From Syntrophaceae bacterium (GTDB taxonomy: Bacteria; Desulfobacterota; Syntrophia; Syntrophales; UBA5619), in NCBI GenBank assembly GCA_023249795.1, contig JAHFBU010000001.1:1-38499 (forward strand): a stretch of 38,499 bases of DNA, in the 5' to 3' direction. Shown here one piece after another: positions 7,700-15,816 of the stretch. Position 1 is the stretch's first letter; every line of letters begins with the position of its first letter. The notes under the pieces were generated by a model. The model was not told where the DNA came from. It saw nothing but the letters and a program-made list of their open reading frames with translations, and did no database searches. A program made the translations under genes and the position numbers.

Positions 7700-8293
7700 T
7701 TACAGCCCCCCCTCCGGCTTGCAGATCACCTCTCTGATCCGGAGATCAAAAAAATGAGAACTGGTCGTCGGTCTGAGGACAAGGGCCGTATCCGCCCCCT
7801 GCCCCGTGCCACCGACTGAAATCACATCCTCGTCGGACCGGACGAGACCGGCGTCCGCCGCCATCAGGGCAATCTCTACGGCGACCTTTGTCCCCTGGCC
7901 GAAGATCCGCAGGGTATATGCCATGATTTCATCGATCTGATAAGTGCCGACCCTGTTCCGCACGCCGCGGCCGACGCCGCCGAACGCATGCGCGCAGGTA
8001 AGCACCTCCACACCCTCCGCCTGGAGTGCTCGTCTATCCTCTTCGCTCAATTCCTGAATATTGGGCTCATAGAATCCCGTCACATGCGTGACGGCTATGA
8101 CCTTCAAGGACGGGTCAAAGCTTCTGCGCACCTCGAACGCCGTCCTGCCGCTGCACGTCGCCACAATGACCCGGTCAATGGAAAGTTCCCTCGCCCGCCG
8201 GACAACGGCCTCGATGACGGCCTCCGTATTGGCGGGGCCGGGCTTCGGAAAATACCGGCAGGGAATCTCGGAAAAAGACGGGGACGCTGTCAT
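7700..8293 (-). CDS. COG1751-type protein (pyruvate kinase C-terminal-like domain)
   Basis: The 197-residue cytoplasmic protein has a fold related to the C-terminal allosteric domain of pyruvate kinase. Visible are a conserved PGPANTEAV start, VIVATCSGRTAFEVRR (about 45-60), VTHVTGF, and a C-terminal SVGGTGQGADTALVL segment. The family is conserved but without an assigned reaction, and it lacks the pyruvate kinase catalytic barrel. The start at 8293 is chosen because GGAGG lies 8 nt upstream; an open frame extends further upstream but lacks that support. It lies 156 bp downstream of the patatin gene and may be in the same transcript. Confidence 0.75.
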   Translation of the reverse strand: MTASPSFSEIPCRYFPKPGPANTEAVIEAVVRRARELSIDRVIVATCSGRTAFEVRRSFDPSLKVIAVTHVTGFYEPNIQELSEEDRRALQAEGVEVLTCAHAFGGVGRGVRNRVGTYQIDEIMAYTLRIFGQGTKVAVEIALMAADAGLVRSDEDVISVGGTGQGADTALVLRPTTSSHFFDLRIREVICKPEGGL

Positions 8294-8449
8294 GGTTTCT
8301 GCCTCCGAACAGTGGACAGGTTTTGAAATCATAAATAACGCCGGGATTCTTATCAACGATTATTCGCGATCGAAAATCCTGCAACCATTGACGATCCCCC
8401 AATATCAAGAACATGTGCCGCGCTCGCAAGGATATCGGGGAGAGTGTCC

Positions 8450-9334
8450 CTACGGAAGACGACCTTCTTGGCGGAGCTTGTCGAGGATCTGCCGGATCTG
8501 GGGTAGGGCTTGGGCAGCGGCCTTTTCGCCTTCGAGGATCGCATCGTTGCGTTTTTCGAAATCGCTCGACCCGATGTGGCTCACTTGGGGGCGTATGACC
8601 ACGTCGGCGCCTTTGAGCTGAACCGTTGCGATCTTCGCGTACATGATGTCGATCGACTGTAGCATCGTATCAAGAATGCCCTGCGGGACCGCGCCCGCCA
8701 CTCCCGCCGAGATGTCCACGGCTATGACGATGTCGGCCCCCGCCCTTCGCGCCGCATCCACGGCGACGGGGCTCACCACACCGCCGTCCACGTAGGTATT
8801 CTCGCCGATCCGGACCGGCTGGAAGACGCCCGGGATGGCGCAGCTCGCCCGAACCGCCCTGCCGGTGTTCCCCGTCGCGAAGACGGTCTCCTCTCCGGTC
8901 TGGAGGTTCGTTGCAACCGCCCGGAAGGGGATCTTCAGCCGTTCAAGCGAGGTCTGGCGGACCGTTTTATTGACATAATTCTCCAATTTGTCACCGCGGA
9001 CAAAGCCGTTGTCCGGAATAATCCAATCGACCACGTCGTCCTTCAGGAGGCACATGGCCATCGTCTGGAGCTGGAAGGCGTCGATCCCGTAAGCATAGAA
9101 GCTCCCGACGACGCTCCCCGCGCTGGTCCCAACGATCAGGTGGATCGGAATCTTCTGCGATTCGAGAACCTTGAGGACGCCGACATGGGCAAAACCCCTG
9201 GAGGCGCCGGCACCGAGGACGATGGCGATCTTCGCCGGTTTTCGCTGCGGCATCGGCGGGGGAATCTCTTTCGGCAGACAGGCGGAAAGGATAAGCAAGG
9301 AGAGCCCCAAGGCAATCCAGCGGAGCGTATTCAT
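8450..9334 (-). CDS. Patatin-like phospholipase lipoprotein (RssA/NTE family)
   Basis: The 294-residue predicted serine lipase has a lipobox LSAC with Cys19, so it is probably a membrane-anchored lipoprotein. The patatin core has a Gly-rich oxyanion loop GAGASRGFAHVG (41-52), a nucleophile elbow GTSAGS (Ser71) and the catalytic Asp183 in VDGG. All residues of the Ser-Asp dyad are present. The family hydrolyses acyl esters of phospholipids or lysophospholipids; the substrate here is unknown. Its ATG overlaps the gyrA stop (ATGA), with GGAGG inside the end of gyrA, so the two are translationally coupled. Confidence 0.88.
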   Translation of the reverse strand: MNTLRWIALGLSLLILSACLPKEIPPPMPQRKPAKIAIVLGAGASRGFAHVGVLKVLESQKIPIHLIVGTSAGSVVGSFYAYGIDAFQLQTMAMCLLKDDVVDWIIPDNGFVRGDKLENYVNKTVRQTSLERLKIPFRAVATNLQTGEETVFATGNTGRAVRASCAIPGVFQPVRIGENTYVDGGVVSPVAVDAARRAGADIVIAVDISAGVAGAVPQGILDTMLQSIDIMYAKIATVQLKGADVVIRPQVSHIGSSDFEKRNDAILEGEKAAAQALPQIRQILDKLRQEGRLP

Positions 9335-11856
9335 TCCTCCGCCTCCGCAGGGCCGATCGCCGGAGCAAGTTCCAGCTCGTTCCCCGTCTCTTCCGCGGGA
9401 TCCTCCGTCCCCTCTCCGTTCTCCCGCTCCTCTTCCCTCTCTGCGCGGGCGACGCCCACCAGTTTTTCGTTCTCGTCAAGGTCAATCAGGCGCACCCCCT
9501 GGGTGCTCCGGTGGATGACGCGCACCTCCTCCGCACGCATGCGGATGATCCGGCCCGAGTCGCTGATCATCATGATGTCCTCACTGCCGGAGATCTGGAG
9601 GATCCCGGAAACGTCGCCCACCTTGGGGACCGTCCGGAGGTTGATCGTCCCCTTCCCTCCGCGGGATTGGAGGCGATACTCCGCAATTTCGGTCCGCTTT
9701 CCATATCCCTTTTCGGAGACAGTAAGAATCGTGTTCCCCTCGGTCGGGATTTCCATACCGATGACCCGGTCTTCGTCAGCCATCCTGATCCCCCGGACGC
9801 CTCGCGCCGTACGGCCCATGTCGCGGACGTCGTCCTCTTTGAAGCGGATCGATTTGCCCTTCCGGGTTCCGAGGAAGATGTCCTGACCGCCAAGGGTAAG
9901 CTGGACATCGATCAGCTCGTCCCCTTCATCGATTGAGATCGCAATGATCCCGCCCGCACGGGGGTTGGAGAAGGCCGAAAGCTCCGTCTTCTTGATTGTC
10001 CCCCGGCGGGTCACCATGACCACCGATTTATCCCCGGTGAACTCCCGGACCGGCAGCACCGCGGCGACCCGTTCGCCTTCGGTCAGGTTGATCAAATTGA
10101 CGATCGCCTTCCCCTTGGCGGCGCGTCCGGCCTGCGGGATCAGGTAGACCTTCAGCCAGTAGAGACGGCCCTTGCTCGTGAAGATCAGCACGTAGTGGTG
10201 GGTGTTGGCGATGAAGATGCGTTCTACGAAATCCTCCTCCTTCGTCCCCATTCCGATCTTTCCCTTGCCGCCTCGCCGCTGGCTCTTATAGAGACTGACG
10301 GCATTGCGTTTGATGTAGCCCGCATGTGAAACGGTGACCACCATGTCCTCTTCAACGATCAGGTCTTCAATGTTGATGTCCTCGGAGCTGAAGACGATCT
10401 CGGTGCGCCGGTCGTCGCCATAGCGCCCCCGGATCTCGGTGAGCTCTTCGACGATCACGTCGAGTACCTTCTGCGGGTCGTCGAGGATTCCCTGGAGCTT
10501 GTGAATCAGCGCCGAGATCTCGGCATATTCCGCGTCGATCTTCTCCCGTTCGAGACTGGTCAGGCGTTGCAGACGCATCTCCAGGATCGCCTTGGCCTGG
10601 AACTCGCTCAAGCCGAACCGGCTGCAGAGGGCGACGGAAGCCTCCGCGGGGTTCCCGGAGGCCTTGATCACGGCGATCACCTCGTCGATCCGGTCGAGGG
10701 CGATGATCAGCCCTTCGAGGATATGGGCCCGCTCCTTGGCCCGGGCGAGGTCGAAGGCTGTCCGGCGGACCACCACCTGTTTGCGAAACTCCAGGAAGCT
10801 CTGGAGAACCTCCTTCAGGTTGAACACCCGGGGCTGCACCCGGTCAATCGCAAGCATGATGATCCCGAAGGTCGATTCCATCTGGGTGTGTTTGTAGAGC
10901 TGATTCAGGACGATCGCGGAGGCCTCGTCCCGCTTCAGGTCGAGGACGACGCGGATCCCGTCGCGGTCCGACTCGTCCCGGAGGTCGGCGATCCCGCCAA
11001 TCTTCTTCTCCTTGACGAGTTCCGCGATCTTCTCGATCAGGTTCGCCTTGTTCACCTGATAGGGGAGCTCGGTGACGACGATGCTCTCCCGGTCGTTGCG
11101 CGCATTCTTCTCGATCAGCGCGCGCGCCCTCACCCGGATGATCCCGCGACCCGTCCGATAGGCGGAGAGGATTCCCTCGCGGCCGTTGATGAAGCCCGCC
11201 GTCGGGAAGTCCGGCCCCTGGATGTGGTGCATGAGTCCGTCGACCGTAATTTCGGGGTCGCGGATCATTGCGATCGTCCCGTCGATCACCTCCCGGAGGT
11301 TGTGGGGCGGAATGTTCGTCGCAACGCCGACGGCGATGCCGGCGGTGCCATTAAGGAGCAGCAGGGGGATCTTTGCCGGCAGCACGGTCGGCTCCTCCAG
11401 CGATTCGTCGTAGGTGGGTATGAAATCGACGGTGTTCTTCTCCAGATCTGCCAGCAGTTCCTCGGAGAACCTCGTCATCCGGACTTCGGTGTACCGCATC
11501 GCGGCAGGCGGGTCCCCGTCGATCGAGCCGAAGTTCCCCTGGCCGTCGACCAGCAGATAGCGCATGGAGAACTCCTGAGCCATACGGACGATCGTATCGT
11601 AGGCGGCCTGATCCCCATGGGGATGGTACTTTCCGATGATATCCCCGACGATCCTCGCCGATTTCTTGTAGGGCTTGTTCCAGCGATTACCCATTTCGTT
11701 CATGGCGAACAGCGCCCTGCGGTGAACGGGCTTCAGTCCATCCCGGACATCGGGGATGGCCCGGCCGATGATGACGCTCATGGCATAGTCCATGTAGGAC
11801 TTTTTCATTTCGTCTTCGATATTGGTCGGGATCGACTTTTCAAACAGATGTTCCAT
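9331..11856 (-). CDS. gyrA: DNA gyrase subunit A
   Basis: The 841-residue breakage-reunion subunit introduces negative supercoils together with GyrB. The catalytic Tyr122 lies in MRYTEVRM. The quinolone-determining region reads HPHGDQAAYDTIVRM, with Gln at the position of E. coli Ser83, while Asp87 is kept. The GyrA-box QRRGGKG in the C-terminal pinwheel marks it as gyrase rather than topoisomerase IV. The end is acidic (Glu/Ala-rich), as in many GyrA proteins. ATG 11856 gives E. coli-like numbering. However, AAGGAG is 12 nt from that ATG and only 9 nt from an adjacent TTG at 11859, so the start may be one codon earlier. The gene lies downstream of gyrB and is coupled to the patatin gene. Confidence 0.97.
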   Translation of the reverse strand: MEHLFEKSIPTNIEDEMKKSYMDYAMSVIIGRAIPDVRDGLKPVHRRALFAMNEMGNRWNKPYKKSARIVGDIIGKYHPHGDQAAYDTIVRMAQEFSMRYLLVDGQGNFGSIDGDPPAAMRYTEVRMTRFSEELLADLEKNTVDFIPTYDESLEEPTVLPAKIPLLLLNGTAGIAVGVATNIPPHNLREVIDGTIAMIRDPEITVDGLMHHIQGPDFPTAGFINGREGILSAYRTGRGIIRVRARALIEKNARNDRESIVVTELPYQVNKANLIEKIAELVKEKKIGGIADLRDESDRDGIRVVLDLKRDEASAIVLNQLYKHTQMESTFGIIMLAIDRVQPRVFNLKEVLQSFLEFRKQVVVRRTAFDLARAKERAHILEGLIIALDRIDEVIAVIKASGNPAEASVALCSRFGLSEFQAKAILEMRLQRLTSLEREKIDAEYAEISALIHKLQGILDDPQKVLDVIVEELTEIRGRYGDDRRTEIVFSSEDINIEDLIVEEDMVVTVSHAGYIKRNAVSLYKSQRRGGKGKIGMGTKEEDFVERIFIANTHHYVLIFTSKGRLYWLKVYLIPQAGRAAKGKAIVNLINLTEGERVAAVLPVREFTGDKSVVMVTRRGTIKKTELSAFSNPRAGGIIAISIDEGDELIDVQLTLGGQDIFLGTRKGKSIRFKEDDVRDMGRTARGVRGIRMADEDRVIGMEIPTEGNTILTVSEKGYGKRTEIAEYRLQSRGGKGTINLRTVPKVGDVSGILQISGSEDIMMISDSGRIIRMRAEEVRVIHRSTQGVRLIDLDENEKLVGVARAEREEERENGEGTEDPAEETGNELELAPAIGPAEAEE

Positions 11857-11875
11857 CAAGATACAGTTCTCCTTA

Positions 11876-11956
11876 ACCCTGGATCATGGCAGGCCTCTGC
11901 GAGGAGAGGGCCATGGTCATCTTTCAATATCTGCTCAGCGGGGCTCTTTCCAGGGT
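11876..11956 (-). other. Structured gyrB-gyrA spacer
   Basis: Within the 140-bp spacer, CCAGGGT (11950-11956) pairs with ACCCTGG (11876-11882). This closes a loop that holds a second hairpin, CATGG (11885-11889) with CCATG (11911-11915), extended by CCTCT/AGAGG. The structure ends about 20 nt before the gyrA start and next to its AAGGAG site. It may modulate gyrA translation or transcript processing; no protein or ligand site is evident. Confidence 0.4.
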
Positions 11957-12000
11957 ACGGCCGAGGAAAGACACGCCACATACGAATTTTTCAGCTGCGG

Positions 12001-14484
12001 TCATACATCCAGATTCGAGGCGTAAAGCGCGTTTCTGTAAATGAAATCGCGCCGGGGTTCCACCTGTTCCCCCATGAGGGTGGAAAAAATCTCTTCCGCC
12101 GCCGGGAGGTCCTCGATCCTCACCTGGAGGAGCGTCCGCTTCTCCGGGTTCATTGTCGTCTCCCAGAGCTGCTCAGGATTCATCTCGCCGAGACCCTTGT
12201 AGCGCTGGACGGTGTACCCTTTTTTCCCCTCCGCAATCACATAGTCAATCAGCGACGCCATCGTATCAACCGTGTCGACCTTCGCCCCCTTGCTCCCCTC
12301 CGCCACCTCGACAGCGCATATATGGTAGGGGGGCTCTCCCAGTGCGGCGATCTGTCCCAGAATCGTCTTGATCTCGGTAAATTTCGGATGTTTCAAAACA
12401 TCGCGGTCGATGCTGGTGGTCACAATCCGGCCTCCCCGCCGGATGTGGAAGACCACTTTCCACCGTCCATGCTCCGGGTCCATCTCAGGCGGATCAACCC
12501 TTTCCAGACTTTCTCCCAGGGCCATACCTGTCCGGTCGGCCACCTTGGCCAGCGCCTCTTCCGTCCGGAAATGCTCATCGGACACCATAGGATCCCCTGC
12601 TAGGATACGAATGATTGCGCGGTTCTTTCCCTCTTTTTCAAACCGGTCGAGAAGCATCTCCACCCGCATCGCCTTCTTGACCAGTTCCAGCAGCCGCTTG
12701 CCGGTGATCGTCTGGGAGGCGCTGCAGTTTCCGGTCGCGACCCGGAGGCGACTCACGCCGCTTTCGAGGACGTAGCTTTTCATCGTCTCCTCGTTGTGAA
12801 TGTAGATCTCCTGCTTGCGGTCGCTCACCTTGAAGAGCGGCGGCTGGGCGATGTAGAGATAGCCTCGTTCGATGATCGGTTTCATCTGCCGGAAGAAGAA
12901 GGTCAGCAGGAGTGTCCTGATATGAAGACCGTCCACGTCGGCATCGGTCATGATAATCACCTTCTGGTAACGGAGCCGGCTCATGTCCTGCTCCTGATCT
13001 TCCTGGCCCGTCCCCGTATGGCCGATTCCCGTGCCGAGGGCAGTGATGATCACCTTGAGCTCTTCGTTCTGGAGAATCTTGTCGAAACGCGCCTTCTCCA
13101 CGTTGAGTACCTTACCGCGCAGAGGCAGGATCGCCTGGTTCCTCCTGTCCCGGCCCTGCTTTGCGGAGCCGCCGGCCGAATCGCCCTCAACAAGGTAGAT
13201 CTCGCTCCGGGCCGGATCGCGCTCCTGGCAGTCGGCCAATTTTCCGGGGAGGGCGCCGACCTCAAGGGCAGTTTTACGTCGTGTCAGTTCGCGGGCGCGC
13301 CGCGCCGCATCACGGGCGCGGGCCGCATCCAGGCACTTGCCCAGAAGCTGCTTTGCAATGGATGGATTCTCCTCAAGATAGCTGCTGATCTTGTCATAAA
13401 CGATCCCTTCGACAAGCCCCTTCACCTCGCTGTTGCCGAGCTTCGTCTTCGTCTGCCCTTCAAACTGCGGGTTACGGATCTTTACGCTGATCACGCAGGC
13501 CAGGCCCTCGCGCAGATCTTCCCCCTTCAGGGATTCCTTGCCATTTTTCAGAAGGTTGCTGCTGGTGGCGTAGTTGTTAAAGGCACGCGTCAGGGCCGAG
13601 CGGAAGCCGATCAGATGCGTTCCCCCCTCCGTCGTGTTGATGCTGTTGGCAAATGAAAAAATATTTTCCGCGTAGGTGTCGTTATATTGGAGGGCAACCT
13701 CGACCAGACAGTCTTCTCTTGCACCGGTGATGAAGATCGGATTCTTATGAAGAACCTTCTTGCTCCGGTTGATGTACTCGACAAAGGAGACAATCCCCCC
13801 TTTGTAAAAATACTCGCTCTGGCGATCTATCCGCTCGTCGAGCAGCGTGATCTTCACCCCGGGGTTCAAAAACGCAAGTTCTCTCAACCGGTTCGATAAG
13901 GTATCGTAATTGAATTCCGTATCCTCAAATATCGTATCGTCCGGTTTGAAGGTGACGGTCGTTCCCCGTCCCTTGGTTTTGCCAATCCTTTCCAGCGGGG
14001 CGTTGGGTACGCCGCGGATATAGGACTGGGCATATACGCCGCCTTCGCGTCTCACCTCCAGATCAAGATAGATGGATAGCGCGTTGACGACGGAAACGCC
14101 GACGCCGTGAAGACCGCCTGATATTTTGTAACTGTCGTTTGAAAACTTCGCCCCGGCATGAAGTCGGGTCAAGGCCACTTCCGCGGCGGAGACCCCCTCC
14201 GTCTTGTGGATATCCACTGGGATTCCCCTGCCGTTGTCATCGACAACAATACTGTTATCCACCCGGATCTTGACTACGATGGTATCGCAGAAACCCGCCG
14301 ATGCCTCATCGATGCTGTTGTCCACAACCTCATAAACCAGATGGTGGAGTCCCTCTCTACCGGTGCTCCCGATATACATGGCCGGGCGCTTCCGGACCGC
14401 CTCCAGTCCCTCCAATACCTTGATGCTGTCGGCGCCGTAATCTTCCTTGCCATCTGTAACTTCTTCTTCCTTAAGCTCTTCCAT
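12001..14484 (-). CDS. gyrB: DNA gyrase subunit B
   Basis: The 827-residue ATPase subunit has a GHKL ATP site with YEVVDNSIDEA (about 51-61), DDNGRGIP and GGLHGVGVSVVNALS. A transducer domain follows, then a Toprim metal site beginning EGDSAGGSAKQGRDR near residue 434, and the C-terminal YKGLGEMNPEQLWETTM block. The Gram-negative Toprim insertion (about 165 residues) is present, explaining the E. coli-like length. AAAGAGG precedes the ATG. It starts 23 bp after dnaN, with no recF between. Confidence 0.97.
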   Translation of the reverse strand: MEELKEEEVTDGKEDYGADSIKVLEGLEAVRKRPAMYIGSTGREGLHHLVYEVVDNSIDEASAGFCDTIVVKIRVDNSIVVDDNGRGIPVDIHKTEGVSAAEVALTRLHAGAKFSNDSYKISGGLHGVGVSVVNALSIYLDLEVRREGGVYAQSYIRGVPNAPLERIGKTKGRGTTVTFKPDDTIFEDTEFNYDTLSNRLRELAFLNPGVKITLLDERIDRQSEYFYKGGIVSFVEYINRSKKVLHKNPIFITGAREDCLVEVALQYNDTYAENIFSFANSINTTEGGTHLIGFRSALTRAFNNYATSSNLLKNGKESLKGEDLREGLACVISVKIRNPQFEGQTKTKLGNSEVKGLVEGIVYDKISSYLEENPSIAKQLLGKCLDAARARDAARRARELTRRKTALEVGALPGKLADCQERDPARSEIYLVEGDSAGGSAKQGRDRRNQAILPLRGKVLNVEKARFDKILQNEELKVIITALGTGIGHTGTGQEDQEQDMSRLRYQKVIIMTDADVDGLHIRTLLLTFFFRQMKPIIERGYLYIAQPPLFKVSDRKQEIYIHNEETMKSYVLESGVSRLRVATGNCSASQTITGKRLLELVKKAMRVEMLLDRFEKEGKNRAIIRILAGDPMVSDEHFRTEEALAKVADRTGMALGESLERVDPPEMDPEHGRWKVVFHIRRGGRIVTTSIDRDVLKHPKFTEIKTILGQIAALGEPPYHICAVEVAEGSKGAKVDTVDTMASLIDYVIAEGKKGYTVQRYKGLGEMNPEQLWETTMNPEKRTLLQVRIEDLPAAEEIFSTLMGEQVEPRRDFIYRNALYASNLDV

Positions 14485-14507
14485 TCAACCTCTTTCCATT
14501 TTTAATG

Positions 14508-15623
14508 TTACAGTTTCAATGGCATGACGATACAAAAATAATTTTCATTCCCCGCCGCCCGAACGATGCCGGGCTTCATCCCCTCTCCAACCTCAAAAGC
14601 AATGATCTCTTCATCAATCACATCAATGGCATCAGAAAGATAGGTTATATTATAGCCGATGCTTCTACCCTCTCCCGTATAGGCGACATCGAGCTCATCG
14701 TCGGCCTCTCCAACATCAGGGTTGTTTGAATTCAAGATAATTTTATCCGTGGCCAGGGTCATAATCACCCCATTATACCGTTCAGACGATATGACCCCCA
14801 TCCGGCGAAGGGCATGGAGGAGTTTGTATTTATCTACTTCAACCATCACCCCTGTCTCTGCCGGGATCACACGCCGGTAATCCGGGTATTCCCCGTCAAT
14901 CAAACTGACCTTCAGTGTGGTATGGTCCGTTTTGACAATGCACATCCCCTGACGGACCCCAAGCGAAACATCCCCATGTTCATCCTCCACCAGCCGCCGG
15001 ATCTCCACGAGCCCCTTCCTTGGAATGATCACACCCTTTTCCATTTTTAAAAAATTTTTCTCGCCCGTATCCCCCTTCATCACGGAGAGACGGTGACCAT
15101 CCGTGGCCACCATCCGCAACCAGAAAGTTTCCCCCATCTCTTCCGTTTCCATGAAGACGCCGCACAGGGTCTTCCTCATCTCATCGGTCGACATCGCAAA
15201 GGCAGTTTTGCGGATCAACTCTTTCAAGAGACTGCCTTTTATTTTATAAAAAAGAATATCCTCGTTCGCCACCACCGGATAGTCATCCGCCGGGATACCG
15301 GGAATCCTGTATGTGGCCTTGTTGCAGGTCAGAATAACAATATCCCGTTCGTTTTTAGCCACATGGATTTTATCGCCCTGGATCTCCCGAACCATTTCAT
15401 GGAGCTTTCTCGCTGAGAGGGTAATCTGCCCTTCCCGGATCACCTCCGCCTCATAGTCCGCCACAATACCAATTTCACGGTCCGTTGCCACAATGGTGAC
15501 CCGGTTTGGGCCTGCCATGAGCAATAGATTACTTAGAATTGGCATCGTTGTTTTCTTCTCCACAATCCCAAGTGTCTTCTGAATTCCCGCCAGAAAAACA
15601 TCCCTTTTTATATTAAATTCCAT
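14508..15623 (-). CDS. dnaN: DNA polymerase III beta sliding clamp
   Basis: The 371-residue clamp loads onto DNA as a ring dimer and tethers the replicative polymerase. The start MEFNIKRDVFLAGIQ aligns with the family. Three similar domains follow, and the C-terminal NYFCIVMPLKL is the normal clamp ending that contacts partner proteins. ATG 15623 is chosen by family fit. In-frame GTG and TTG codons lie a few bases upstream and closer to AAAGGA, so the N-terminus may be three or four residues longer. It follows dnaA across the AT-rich origin spacer. Confidence 0.96.
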   Translation of the reverse strand: MEFNIKRDVFLAGIQKTLGIVEKKTTMPILSNLLLMAGPNRVTIVATDREIGIVADYEAEVIREGQITLSARKLHEMVREIQGDKIHVAKNERDIVILTCNKATYRIPGIPADDYPVVANEDILFYKIKGSLLKELIRKTAFAMSTDEMRKTLCGVFMETEEMGETFWLRMVATDGHRLSVMKGDTGEKNFLKMEKGVIIPRKGLVEIRRLVEDEHGDVSLGVRQGMCIVKTDHTTLKVSLIDGEYPDYRRVIPAETGVMVEVDKYKLLHALRRMGVISSERYNGVIMTLATDKIILNSNNPDVGEADDELDVAYTGEGRSIGYNITYLSDAIDVIDEEIIAFEVGEGMKPGIVRAAGNENYFCIVMPLKL

Positions 15624-15635
15624 AACTTTCACCAA

Positions 15636-15816
15636 TCCTTTCTGCTGAATTAACAGGTTCTGTAATTTAAATAATTTCTTCTTTTAAAATAACCAGTAAT
15701 AGTAATAGTACTTGTGAATGATGTTCATAACCCGCTTTGTTTTTAATTTCGTGACCTATTTTCTCCCGCCTGCTGTGGACAGAGTCACATGAAAAAGTCT
15801 CACCGTTTGTGGAGAA
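15636..15816. other. oriC: Predicted replication origin, unwinding half (dnaA-dnaN spacer)
   Basis: The spacer is strongly AT-rich at 15655-15695 (runs such as GTAATTTAAATAATTTC). Next comes a run of TAN triplets (separate entry), then DnaA-box-like sites in one orientation. These are TGTGAATGA (15713-15721), TGTTCATAA (15722-15730), TGTGGACAG (15774-15782) and TGTGGAGAA (15808-15816, inside the end of dnaA). The boxes differ from TGTGGATAA by one or two bases. AT-rich DNA, box-like sites and the position between dnaA and dnaN fit the DNA unwinding element of a bipartite origin like that of Bacillus subtilis or Helicobacter. Confidence 0.65.
15697..15711 (+). promoter_or_regulatory. Candidate DnaA-trio element
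   Basis: Five consecutive triplets TAA-TAG-TAA-TAG-TAC run into the box-like TGTGAATGA, which starts one base later. Known DnaA-trios are repeated TAG/TAA triplets beside DnaA boxes at the edge of the unwinding region; they load DnaA on single-stranded DNA. The usual short GC-rich gap is missing here. Confidence 0.5.

Noticed and set aside
10501..12603. 700-codon plus-strand open frame opposite gyrA and gyrB
   Set aside because: It lies fully antisense to two clear essential genes, has no recognisable domain and no ribosome binding site; long antisense frames are common in GC-rich coding DNA.
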